Shown here: positions 41,545-49,498 of the stretch, piece by piece | Numbering within the stretch: the stretch's first letter is position 1 | Layout of the letters: every line of letters begins with the position of its first letter | DNA from: Vagococcus silagei | GTDB lineage: Bacteria; Bacillota; Bacilli; Lactobacillales; Vagococcaceae | Length of the DNA stretch: 64,000 nt | Reading direction: 5' to 3' | Assembly: GCF_004795745.1 (NCBI RefSeq) | Contig: NZ_SDGV01000016.1 | Location: 38,117-102,116 of the forward strand | Notes under the pieces: model-generated | Databases searched by the model: none | What the model saw: the letters and a program-made list of their open reading frames with translations, nothing else | Told to the model about the DNA's origin: nothing | Program-made: the position numbers and the translations under genes

Positions 41545-42171
41545 TTAGTCTTCAACCTCTTTACTTAAAAACTCACCAGTTTTAGCGTTTACTTTAACAT
41601 CTACTTCCTGACGACCATCTTTGACTTTTACTTCCCAAAATGTTACACCTAAATCACTATCCATATTCCATTCAATTGCCGTTCCAACACCTGCTTCTTT
41701 TTCAGCAATTTCTGTAATTTCTTCGAGTGATTTTAATTCAGCTAAGTCTAATTTTTCTTCTTTACGTTTGACACCATTTTGCTCATCGCGATCCAATTTT
41801 TCCGTTCTTTCTTTAGAAACTTCTTTTGATGTTGCATCAACTTTTAAACTATATTCAGTATTATCGTCGACACCTTCAACTTGATAACGGTATTTTCCAA
41901 AATCTGATTCCAATTCGATTGAGGTAATATCAGTATTTGGATATTTCGCTTGATACACTTCAATTGCGTCTGTAACAGAAACTTTCACTTCTTTAATTTC
42001 TTTATTGGCATTTTTACTCTTAGTTGGCTTGTCACTTTGAACGACAGCACTACTATCCGCAGCCTGTTCTACCTGATTTGAAACTTTTTCTTTCGAGTTA
42101 GACGCGCCACAACCTGCTAATAATCCTATTAAGACTAAAGATGTCCCCACTAATGTCATTGTTTTTTTCAT
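41545..42171 (-). CDS. PepSY-domain lipoprotein
   Basis: A 208-residue exported lipoprotein. The signal peptide ends in LIGLLAGC with the lipidated cysteine near residue 21. After a linker rich in Lys, Ser and Asn, two PepSY repeats follow: VTDAIEVYQAKYPNTDITSI with the paired strand YRYQVEGVDD, and LEEITEIAEKEAGVGTAIEW with FWEVKVKDGRQEVDVKVNAK. PepSY proteins bind or inhibit proteases or peptides at the cell surface. It lies behind the two-component genes and shares an 18-bp box with their promoter, so it is a likely target of the response regulator. Confidence 0.87.
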   Translation of the reverse strand: MKKTMTLVGTSLVLIGLLAGCGASNSKEKVSNQVEQAADSSAVVQSDKPTKSKNANKEIKEVKVSVTDAIEVYQAKYPNTDITSIELESDFGKYRYQVEGVDDNTEYSLKVDATSKEVSKERTEKLDRDEQNGVKRKEEKLDLAELKSLEEITEIAEKEAGVGTAIEWNMDSDLGVTFWEVKVKDGRQEVDVKVNAKTGEFLSKEVED

Positions 42172-42251
42172 AATTTTCAGCTCCTTAATTGATTTTATAT
42201 ATATAGTTTAACGTCACGTCACAATAATAAAAATAAACTAACATAAAGCTT

Positions 42252-42269
42252 TCATGAAGATTTCTTCAT
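42252..42269. promoter_or_regulatory. Response-regulator box upstream of the lipoprotein gene
   Basis: TCATGAAGATTTCTTCAT, an 18-mer identical to the sequence at 44368-44385 upstream of the response-regulator gene. It includes the dyad ATGAAGA-N2-TCTTCAT with one mismatch. Confidence 0.65.
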
Positions 42270-42275
42270 CTTTTT

Positions 42276-43622
42276 TTACTTTGGCAAAATAATTTTGATT
42301 TGCGTCCCTTTAGGTTTATTATCTAAAACCTCAATTTCCCCATGATACTTGGCAACGATTGCTGCAACTAACGACAAACCGATGCCTGAACCTTCAATTT
42401 CACTTGATCTTGAGTCATCCACGCGATAAAAACGTTCAAATATTTTATCTTTCTGATTGTCTGGAATACCAATTCCCTCATCTAACACACTAATTATTAT
42501 TTTTTGCTGTTCCTCAGATAAGTAAACAAAAACTTCACTACTCGCATCAGAATACTTCACTGCATTCTCAATAATATTTTGAACTAAACGCTGTAAATCG
42601 AGTTTCACACAACTCAAAATAATTGCATCAGATAATTCAGCACGAATTGTCTGTTTAGATATTAACTGTATTTTATCAATTTCCTGTTGGACAATTTCAC
42701 CCACATTCACCGCTTCAACTTCATTTTCTTGCGAATTTCGCCCTAGTAATAGAAGTTGATTTATCATTTTTTCCATCCGTTTTGATTCTTTATCAATAAA
42801 AGCAATCGAATTGGGAATAACTTCTGGATGATCAGTACCACGTCTCTGAATCAGTTGAACGTGGCCTCTAATTGCTGCTAATGGTGTCCTTAATTCATGA
42901 GAAGCATCGGTTACAAACTGTTGTTCTCGAGCCATCGCTTGGCGTTGTTCTTCTAAAAGCGTATTAAAGGCTGTCGCAACATTCGATGTTTCAATCGGAT
43001 TTTCAGGAACGGAAAGTTTCAATAATTGTTGCGGATTTTCTTCAATTTGATTGATTTCCTGTGCCATCGTACTTAACGATTTACTCCAACGCCCTACTGA
43101 TAAATAGATTAAAAAAGCGCCAACCCCTAATGCAATTAGGTTTAATAAGATACTCACAAACAAAATGCTAGAGGTCATCTCGACGATTGATTCGACATTC
43201 AAAGCTAAAGCAGCTGTTAAATCAGGCCAATTTCTTTGCTGAAAATAGTAAACTTCACCATCCTTGGCAATAAACAAATGATTAAAAAATAAAAATTGAC
43301 GTCCTTTTTTTAGAGCTCTAAATTTTTCCTGACCTTCTGCAGAATAATAACTATCACCAGTATTCAAACTAATTTTAAGCGCATCATCTTCGTCCTTAGA
43401 GACATAGGCATCCACAACAGTCTCCCAATCTGATGTCGCATTTTTATTTAATACAACTGAATCAAAAATTTGATTGGCCTGATCTTCCATATATTCGTAC
43501 GTTGATTTCGTTAAAATCAAAATAAAAATTAAATTGATAACAATCAAAATACTCATCAACAGAATAATAAAACGTTGGGTTAACTGGCGTTGTGCTGTTT
43601 GTTTTTTGCGTTTAATTTTCAT
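42276..43622 (-). CDS. Sensor histidine kinase (two-component system)
   Basis: A 448-residue membrane kinase. Transmembrane helices lie at about residues 17-38 and 150-175, enclosing an extracellular sensor of about 110 residues; a HAMP-like linker follows, then the phospho-acceptor helix FVTDASHELRTPLAAIRGHV and the ATPase boxes NIIENAVKYSD (N), VLDEGIGIPD (G1), FERFYRVDDSRS (F) and GSGIGLSLV (G2). It overlaps the response regulator by 11 bp. The stimulus is unknown, though the downstream PepSY lipoprotein points to a cell-envelope signal. Confidence 0.9.
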   Translation of the reverse strand: MKIKRKKQTAQRQLTQRFIILLMSILIVINLIFILILTKSTYEYMEDQANQIFDSVVLNKNATSDWETVVDAYVSKDEDDALKISLNTGDSYYSAEGQEKFRALKKGRQFLFFNHLFIAKDGEVYYFQQRNWPDLTAALALNVESIVEMTSSILFVSILLNLIALGVGAFLIYLSVGRWSKSLSTMAQEINQIEENPQQLLKLSVPENPIETSNVATAFNTLLEEQRQAMAREQQFVTDASHELRTPLAAIRGHVQLIQRRGTDHPEVIPNSIAFIDKESKRMEKMINQLLLLGRNSQENEVEAVNVGEIVQQEIDKIQLISKQTIRAELSDAIILSCVKLDLQRLVQNIIENAVKYSDASSEVFVYLSEEQQKIIISVLDEGIGIPDNQKDKIFERFYRVDDSRSSEIEGSGIGLSLVAAIVAKYHGEIEVLDNKPKGTQIKIILPK

Positions 43623-44307
43623 CGTGCGCCCTCAATACATACCCCACGCCACGAACCGTTTGAATCATCTTTCCGGCATCTTTAGCACCTAGTTTATTAC
43701 GAAGCGTTCGAATATAGACATCCACAATGTTCGTTTGCCCAAAGAAGTCATAGCCCCAGACCTCATTCAACAAATCATCTCGTGTCATAACCACTTCAGG
43801 TTGTTTCATTAATTCATACAAGATACCAAACTCTTTTGGTGTTAAGTCCAAGTTTGACTCACCCAAGAACACTTGATGTTTTGCTAAATCAAGATGAATG
43901 CCATGATATGATAATGTATTTTTTGTTTGCGATTGTTTTTCAATCCTTCGCGTAATCACACGAATTCGTGCAAATAATTCTTCAATTTCAAACGGCTTTG
44001 TCAGATAATCATCAAGGCCTGTATCCAAACCTTGCACAATATCCGTCGTCTGATTGCGGGCCGTCATCATGATAATCGGAATATCATTTTCTTTGCGAAT
44101 TCTTCGTGCAACGGTAATGCCATCATAAACCGGTAACATCCAATCTAATAAAATTAAACTTAGATTTTCTTTATGTTGTTCATATTCTGTTAATGCTTCT
44201 TGGCCATCTTTAGCCCAGATTACTTGATACCCCTCAAACTGTAATTCTGTTTGAATAAAGCTAGCCAAACTCTCTTCATCTTCAACTAATAAAATTAAGG
44301 CTGTCAT
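43612..44307 (-). CDS. OmpR/PhoB-family response regulator
   Basis: A 231-residue regulator. The receiver has the acidic pair VEDEESL, the phosphorylated aspartate in LILLDWMLPVYDG (about residue 55), and the switch lysine in LTKPFEIEEL. The winged-helix effector domain spans about 130-230 (LTPKEFGILYELM, VWGYDFFGQTNIVDVYIRTL, then GKMIQTVRGVGYVL). It is first in the operon with the kinase. It probably binds the 18-mer repeated upstream of itself and of the lipoprotein gene. Confidence 0.92.
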   Translation of the reverse strand: MTALILLVEDEESLASFIQTELQFEGYQVIWAKDGQEALTEYEQHKENLSLILLDWMLPVYDGITVARRIRKENDIPIIMMTARNQTTDIVQGLDTGLDDYLTKPFEIEELFARIRVITRRIEKQSQTKNTLSYHGIHLDLAKHQVFLGESNLDLTPKEFGILYELMKQPEVVMTRDDLLNEVWGYDFFGQTNIVDVYIRTLRNKLGAKDAGKMIQTVRGVGYVLRAHDEN

Positions 44308-44367
44308 ACAAAAAACCTCCTTTTAACTCTCTTTATACCCCCATCATATCGAATGAGTACAAAACTG

Positions 44368-44385
44368 TCATGAAGATTTCTTCAT
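44368..44385. promoter_or_regulatory. Response-regulator box upstream of the two-component operon
   Basis: TCATGAAGATTTCTTCAT, identical to 42252-42269. It lies about 60 bp upstream of the response-regulator start codon, consistent with autoregulation. Confidence 0.65.
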
Positions 44386-44399
44386 TTTAAACAAAAAAA

Positions 44400-44429
44400 C
44401 AGAATGATTCTTTTGAAAAAATCATTCTG
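44400..44429 (-). terminator. Terminator of the DUF3278 gene
   Basis: CAGAATGAT-loop-ATCATTCTG, then TTTTTTTG on the minus strand, ten bases after the stop codon. Confidence 0.78.
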
Positions 44430-44438
44430 AGATATTTA

Positions 44439-44972
44439 TTATTCTTCAATTTTTTTGACACGATTCAACATCACAACGGTCATTGTGACACCAAAAAACA
44501 GGCCTGCTAATAAAGAAGAAATGATATGTGGGAAAGAGAATAATCCTTCCCTGATACTTTCTCCTTCAGAAACGACAGTTGTCAAGGCTGTTAATAAATG
44601 CATCCCTATACCAAAAGACAGTCCTTGTCTAACCCCTTTTTTGATGACTTGTTTCCGTGTTTTTAAAACTTTGTCCACTTCAACTTCTTCAACGGTTAAA
44701 TTCAAATTACCAACAGCCAAAATAACGTAGCCACCAAGTACAAAAACAACTAAAATCAGATTTGAAACAATCAGTGTCCATAATGTGATTTCTAGAAAAC
44801 GAGTTGCAAATAACGTTGCGATAAAATTAGACAGTAAAGAATAGAAGAACAATATAATAAAAGCATTATTGCCTATGCGATTAATCTCGCCCCTTTTATA
44901 TTCATCCAAAACGCCACTAATACCATAGAAACGTTTAAACACTTTTTCTGATACCGTTTCTTTCTTATTCAT
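44439..44972 (-). CDS. DUF3278 membrane protein
   Basis: A 177-residue protein beginning VSEKVFKRFYGISGVLDEYK and EINRIGNNAFIILFF, the DUF3278 signature, with four hydrophobic segments arranged in two pairs (about 36-80 and 125-170). The function is unknown, but the family is almost always next to a small XRE regulator, as here, with an 8-bp overlap. Such pairs are abundant in lactic acid bacteria. Confidence 0.85.
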   Translation of the reverse strand: MNKKETVSEKVFKRFYGISGVLDEYKRGEINRIGNNAFIILFFYSLLSNFIATLFATRFLEITLWTLIVSNLILVVFVLGGYVILAVGNLNLTVEEVEVDKVLKTRKQVIKKGVRQGLSFGIGMHLLTALTTVVSEGESIREGLFSFPHIISSLLAGLFFGVTMTVVMLNRVKKIEE

Positions 44973-45165
44973 CTTCTCCGACCTCCCAAAATAATGTGTT
45001 CAAATCTGTTTCCAAAGCTTGAGCTAATCGAATACACAAATCCAGTGAAGGATTATATTTATCATTTTCAATTAGATTAATCGTCTGCCTCGCCACACCA
45101 ATTTCTTTTGCCAAAACTTGTTGTGATAATTTTTTCTGTTGGCGATAATCACGAACTCGATTCAT
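44965..45165 (-). CDS. Small XRE-family regulator (YozG/YgzD type)
   Basis: A 66-residue single-domain helix-turn-helix protein: VRDYRQQKKLSQQVLAKEIG and VARQTINLIENDKYNPSLDL, ending in FWEVGEDE. It is first in the two-gene operon with the DUF3278 membrane protein, preceded by AAGGAGG. It probably represses this operon. Confidence 0.9.
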   Translation of the reverse strand: MNRVRDYRQQKKLSQQVLAKEIGVARQTINLIENDKYNPSLDLCIRLAQALETDLNTLFWEVGEDE

Positions 45166-45256
45166 TTTGACCTCCTTGTGTCATTTATACGTGACACCGT
45201 TAGAATATCACTCAATAATGTAAATGTCAAATATATGTGACATAAAATATTTAAAA

Positions 45257-45285
45257 AAAGAAGCTAATCGAATGATTGCTTCTTT
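45257..45285 (-). terminator. Terminator
   Basis: AAAGAAGC-N13-GCTTCTTT followed by TTTTAAATA on the minus strand. It would end the transcript of the aldo/keto reductase gene after running through the repeat region. Confidence 0.65.
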
Positions 45286-45318
45286 GGGTTGTTGCTTATT
45301 TGAATAGAATGTTGATGT

Positions 45319-45625
45319 CGTGGTGATAGACGGGATTTTTGGAGCAGAGGTTCGGTCACAAGTCAATCTTACGATTAAATTAAAAACTAATTTATTCGTA
45401 AGATTGGCTTGCGACTCACCTCTAAACGCTCCAAAAATCACCTGGTTGTCAAATTATCAGGCTCACCTTACTGCTCAGCTCAAAACGCTTACTCCACCAC
45501 CTTGGGTAATCCGGGTTCTGAAAGCAGGAGCTCGGCATTAAGTTAAGCGTCTGATTCTGACAAAGACCGTCAGATTCAGACGCTCATCTTAATGCTCGCT
45601 CCTAAACGCTTTCTTCACCACCTAT
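45319..45625. repeat. Composite block of the palindromic repeat family
   Basis: Two palindromic modules lie side by side. The first (about 45319-45442) begins GGTGATAGACGGGATTTTTGG and ends CGCTCCAAAAATCACC, with a near-perfect inner stem around 45365-45407. The second (about 45448-45625) starts GTCAAATTATCAGGCTC, as at 34 kb, has the inner pair GCGTCTGATTCTGAC / GTCAGATTCAGACGC, and ends CTTTCTTCACCACCTAT. The arms match those at 34188-34483 and 40066-40101. Confidence 0.8.
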
Positions 45626-45627
45626 CT

Positions 45628-46542
45628 TTAAGGCAAGATATTTCCTGCTGCTTGGTATAATGAATACCATTCTTCGCGGGTGATGTTTATTTCAGATGCG
45701 GCAGCGATTTCTTTGATTCGTTGTAGATTCATTGTGCCAGCGATCATTTGCATCTTGGCTGGATGGCGTAGGATCCAAGCCGATGCCATACCTGTTGGTG
45801 TTGTATGATATTTTTCTGCTAACTCTTCTAAGCGTTGATTTAATTCTGGGAATTTGGCGTTGCCTAAGAAAATTCCTTCAAAATGGCCATATTGGTAAGG
45901 AGACCAAGCTTGAATTGTCATATCATGAAGACGAGAATACTCTAAGATGCCACCATCATGATCAATACTCATCTCATGGTGCATATTCGCATAAAAGCCT
46001 TGGTCAATCATCTCTGTATGTTTCAAACCAAATTGAAGTTGATTTGCCACAAGTGGTTGTTCCACATATTTTTTAAGTAATTCAATTTGACCTGGTCTTT
46101 GATTGCTGACACCAAAATGACGTACTTTACCTTGTTTTTCTAGTTGGCTAAATGCAGCTGCCACTTCTTCTGGTTCAACTAATGTATCAGGTCGATGAAG
46201 TAATAAAGAATCCACATAATCTGTGTCTAAACGTTTCAAACTACCTTCAACGGCTTTGATGATATGTTCTTTAGAAAAATCAAACATCACACCTTGAATG
46301 ATGCCACATTTCGTTTGAATAAAGAGGTCATCACGTTTAATTGATGTTTGTTTTAACGATTTTGCAAAAATTGACTCACATTCACCATCAGCATACATAT
46401 CTGCATGGTCAAAAAAATTAATCCCTGCATCAAATGCTGTTTCCAATGCCTCAACTGGTTGTTCTGCTGCGTCGATTCGCATACAACCTAAAATAATTGC
46501 TGCTACTTGTTCATCTGTAGGACCAAATTTAATTTGTTTCAT
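45628..46542 (-). CDS. Aldo/keto reductase
   Basis: An NADPH-dependent carbonyl reductase of about 304 residues with a TIM barrel. The catalytic tetrad is visible: Asp in FFDHADMYADGECE (with Tyr), Lys in LFIQTKCGI, and His in DSLLLHRPD. QAWSPYQYGHFEG and the C-terminal GTMNLQRIKEI belong to the coenzyme site. It resembles the YdhF group. The ATG at 46542 is preferred: AAGGAAGG stands nine bases upstream. Confidence 0.9.
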   Translation of the reverse strand: MKQIKFGPTDEQVAAIILGCMRIDAAEQPVEALETAFDAGINFFDHADMYADGECESIFAKSLKQTSIKRDDLFIQTKCGIIQGVMFDFSKEHIIKAVEGSLKRLDTDYVDSLLLHRPDTLVEPEEVAAAFSQLEKQGKVRHFGVSNQRPGQIELLKKYVEQPLVANQLQFGLKHTEMIDQGFYANMHHEMSIDHDGGILEYSRLHDMTIQAWSPYQYGHFEGIFLGNAKFPELNQRLEELAEKYHTTPTGMASAWILRHPAKMQMIAGTMNLQRIKEIAAASEINITREEWYSLYQAAGNILP

Positions 46543-46663
46543 CGGTTTCATCCTTCCTTCATCCCTGTTCAAATTACCAATGGATGGTACTCTAATTTTA
46601 GCAAATTATCAGCCAATTGAATATCATTTTAAATAAATTTGTAACCGTTTCCCGTAGCTAATA

Positions 46664-47326
46664 TTATGCATCAAAATAATACACGATTTTATTTTCAATT
46701 CCGGCCTCTTCATCCAAAATTATCAGCAAATCTAAATAATTCAAAGCTAGTTTTTCTGCTATTTTTTCGCCAATTATTTCTTGAAAACGTTCACCCTTCA
46801 AACGTTCTTTCAATCCCTCAATTGCTTCAATATCTAATAAATAGATATCAAAATACATCTCATCTCCCCCATTAGGTAAGTCGCTATCAAAAAAGGAACG
46901 ATCAATCTCCCCATACTTCATTTCAAGTAACGTCAGATACTGACTGTTCACTTCATAGGAATCTTCATACCAGACATGAACTTTCACTAAACTAGAGGAT
47001 AGATAATCTTCAACAATGATCGTCGCAATTTTTTTCAATGATTCTTCATGACGCTTTTTATACACTTCTGTTTTACCAAAACAACGATACGAAACAACAA
47101 CTAGTGCTATCATAATAAAAATAATCAGCCAAAATATTGGTGTTCTAAAAATTGATACATCAGGATTTGTTTTTTTATTATAAATAAAGTAAACAATGAC
47201 ACTCAAGATTCCAGCAAGCAAACCGTATTTAAGTGCGTTGTACCAATGAACGGAAATTTTTGCATGACGCATTAAGTCATCACTACTCTTCTGTAAATTT
47301 TGATACGCTTCTTCTAATCGATTCAT
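46664..47326 (-). CDS. Hypothetical membrane protein (220 residues)
   Basis: I do not recognise the family. Two hydrophobic helices (about residues 34-54 and 66-87) follow a short helical N-terminus with a coiled-coil look (RLEEAYQNLQKSSDDLMRHA). The C-terminal 120 residues are soluble and acidic, with SLVKVHVWYEDSYEVNSQYL and ALNYLDLLIILDEEAGI. The start is the ATG at 47326 with GAGGAG. It stands alone between reductase and Dus genes. Confidence 0.55.
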   Translation of the reverse strand: MNRLEEAYQNLQKSSDDLMRHAKISVHWYNALKYGLLAGILSVIVYFIYNKKTNPDVSIFRTPIFWLIIFIMIALVVVSYRCFGKTEVYKKRHEESLKKIATIIVEDYLSSSLVKVHVWYEDSYEVNSQYLTLLEMKYGEIDRSFFDSDLPNGGDEMYFDIYLLDIEAIEGLKERLKGERFQEIIGEKIAEKLALNYLDLLIILDEEAGIENKIVYYFDA

Positions 47327-47427
47327 TTTCCCACTCCTCATCTATACCCTATTGTAAAATAACCCACCCACTTTATAAACACTTTTCATAAATATGAATG
47401 AAACCATGTTTTAATGTACATCAAAAA

Positions 47428-47464
47428 AACTACACAGTAACTCACTTTGAGTTCATGTGTAGTT
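47428..47464 (-). terminator. Terminator of the Dus gene
   Basis: AACTACACA and TGTGTAGTT enclose a second small stem (AACTCA/TGAGTT); the minus strand continues TTTTTTTGA. Confidence 0.78.
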
Positions 47465-47484
47465 CTAAATTTTTTCTTAGTTCT

Positions 47485-48477
47485 TTAATTTTCTTCTGCC
47501 ACATCTTCATCATCAGTATGTCGTTGATGAAATGCATTTAATATCTCTCTTACTTCGTCTGTCGATTTTGTATTCATCAATTTAATTCGTAATTCATTGG
47601 CACCAGGAAATCCTTTAACATAAATTTTAAAGAAGCGGTGCAAACCAACAATTGTGCGTGGCACAACATCGGCATACTTATCTTGTAAGTCTAACTGTAG
47701 CTCTAATAATCCAATCATTTCTTGCGGACTATGTCTTTGCGGATTTTTTTCAAACGCATACGGATTCTTAAAAATACCACGACCAATCATAATGCCGTCC
47801 ACACCATATTTATCAGCTAAAGTTAAGCCCATTTCACGATCTAAAATATCGCCATTAATCGTAATTAGAGTTTCTGGTGCTACTCGGTCACGAATGGCAA
47901 TAATTTCAGGAATCAATTCCCAATGCGCTTCAACTTTACTCATTTCTTCTCTCGTCCGTAAATGAATCGATAAATTCGCAATGTCTTGCTCTAACAAGTG
48001 AGTAATCCATGCTTCCATCTCTGCTTGCTCTTTAAACCCAATTCTTGTCTTCACACTCACAGGGATGCCGCCAGCTTTAGCAGCTTGAATCAATTCTGCT
48101 GCAACCTCTGGACGTAAAATCAAGCCACTCCCTTTACCACGATCGGCAACGTTAGGAACAGGACACCCCATGTTTAGGTCAATTCCTTTAAAGCCCATCT
48201 CTGCTAAACCAAGACTCATTTCACGGAAAAACTCAGGTTTGTCACCCCAAATATGTGCGACAATTGGTTGTTCATCCTCTGTAAAAACTAAGCGCCCGCG
48301 GACACTTTCAATCCCATCTGGGTGGCAATAACTATCCGAATTTGTAAACTCAGTAAAAAAGACATCCGGTGCCCCAGCTTCTTTGACTACATGTCGAAAA
48401 GCAACATCCGTCACGTCTTCCATTGGCGCTAAAATAAAAAAAGGCTTGGGTAAATCTGCCCAAAAATTGTTCGTCAT
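47485..48477 (-). CDS. tRNA-dihydrouridine synthase
   Basis: An FMN enzyme of 330 residues that reduces uridines in the tRNA D-loop. The family opening [20 protein letters not shown], the catalytic cysteine in [40 protein letters not shown] (the His-x-R motif) and [15 protein letters not shown] are present, so it is active. It belongs to the branch seen in lactic acid bacteria beside the housekeeping DusB. The ATG at 48477 has GGAG nine bases upstream; the in-frame ATG at 48492 touches its AGGAA. Confidence 0.9.
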   Translation of the reverse strand: MTNNFWADLPKPFFILAPMEDVTDVAFRHVVKEAGAPDVFFTEFTNSDSYCHPDGIESVRGRLVFTEDEQPIVAHIWGDKPEFFREMSLGLAEMGFKGIDLNMGCPVPNVADRGKGSGLILRPEVAAELIQAAKAGGIPVSVKTRIGFKEQAEMEAWITHLLEQDIANLSIHLRTREEMSKVEAHWELIPEIIAIRDRVAPETLITINGDILDREMGLTLADKYGVDGIMIGRGIFKNPYAFEKNPQRHSPQEMIGLLELQLDLQDKYADVVPRTIVGLHRFFKIYVKGFPGANELRIKLMNTKSTDEVREILNAFHQRHTDDEDVAEEN

Positions 48478-48579
48478 GCTCTTATTCTCCATTTCCTACT
48501 AAAACTTCACTGTCAAAAAACATTCTCATTATACTAATTTATTACACCAGAATCAAAAATGAGCGTCTTTATATCTCTA

Positions 48580-49419
48580 TTATTTATTCTCAAGTGGGCG
48601 GACTGGAATCATAATTTCAATAATTTGCTCTTCTAATTGATCCGTCAACACATCATCTTGCCAAACTAATTCCCAAACATTGCCATCTATTATTAACTGC
48701 ATTTCAGCAAGTTTTTCATGTAAAAGTGTGATAAACCTATTAATTTGTTTCTTCTCAAAACGAACAAAACCAGTCAAATATTGACCTGCAGGACGCTGCA
48801 TAATTTTATCACGCGGGTAATAGGATACCCGTTCCTTTGGGATCTTAATCAACGTCCGATAAATCACCTTCGTGGGCATTTCCTTCTCAAAAGCTCCGGC
48901 ATCTAGTAAAAAGCCGATGGGATAACCGCTAAAGGCATCTTCGTGATGAACATCGGGATAAAAGTTCGCAATCACCTGATAAGCTGACGTTTCATCATGC
49001 TCATCAATTTCATCAGACGCAATAAAATACTCTTCATCCAAAAATTGATAGGTTAATTGCTCAAACTCAATCGTTTGAATTTTGTCAAAGCGCTGCAACA
49101 TTAAATCCAGTGATTGCTTCAACTTGTTTAAGCGAGTAATTTTTTCTTCAACAACTTCGCGCCTTAATGATAAAACTTTTTTTGTATAGTCTGGTTGGCG
49201 ATTCTTTAAGAACGCACTGATTTCATCTAATGACATATCTAAAGCCCTTAAGACTAGAATAACATCCAGTTCCGGGCATTGATCAAAACCATAATAACGA
49301 TAACCATTTGCACCAATTTTTTTAGGTTTAAACAAATCAATTTGATCGTAATGAATGAGTGTACGGCGACTAACACCAGCATAGTAGGCCATTTCACTAA
49401 TGCTTAAATATTTTTCCAC
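48580..49419 (-). CDS. MerR-family regulator with GyrI-like effector domain
   Basis: A 279-residue BmrR-type activator. The HTH is YLSISEMAYYAGVSRRTLIH and GYRYYGFDQCPELDVILVL; a coiled linker (to about residue 110) leads into the effector domain, ending VWQDDVLTDQLEEQIIEIMI. It starts with GTG behind AGAGGTGG. It faces the exporter genes at 49499 across a perfect 19-bp-spacer MerR promoter and is very likely their drug-responsive activator. Confidence 0.88.
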   Translation of the reverse strand: MEKYLSISEMAYYAGVSRRTLIHYDQIDLFKPKKIGANGYRYYGFDQCPELDVILVLRALDMSLDEISAFLKNRQPDYTKKVLSLRREVVEEKITRLNKLKQSLDLMLQRFDKIQTIEFEQLTYQFLDEEYFIASDEIDEHDETSAYQVIANFYPDVHHEDAFSGYPIGFLLDAGAFEKEMPTKVIYRTLIKIPKERVSYYPRDKIMQRPAGQYLTGFVRFEKKQINRFITLLHEKLAEMQLIIDGNVWELVWQDDVLTDQLEEQIIEIMIPVRPLENK

Positions 49420-49437
49420 TTTTTCGCCACCTCTTTC

Positions 49438-49468
49438 TTGACTGTAACGTAACGTTACAGTTTATTCT
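49438..49468 (+). promoter_or_regulatory. MerR-type promoter and operator of the exporter pair
   Basis: TTGACT (49438-49443) and TATTCT (49463-49468) are 19 bp apart. A 19-base near-perfect palindrome, CTGTAACGTAACGTTACAG (49442-49460), fills the spacer. A textbook MerR activator site. Confidence 0.85.
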
Positions 49469-49498
49469 ATCACGGATAGACGATTTGGAGGAAATATT

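Noticed and set aside
45208..45541. Overlapping open frames on both strands in the repeat block
   Set aside because: They arise from the palindromic repeat itself, mirror each other in sequence, and lack ribosome sites.
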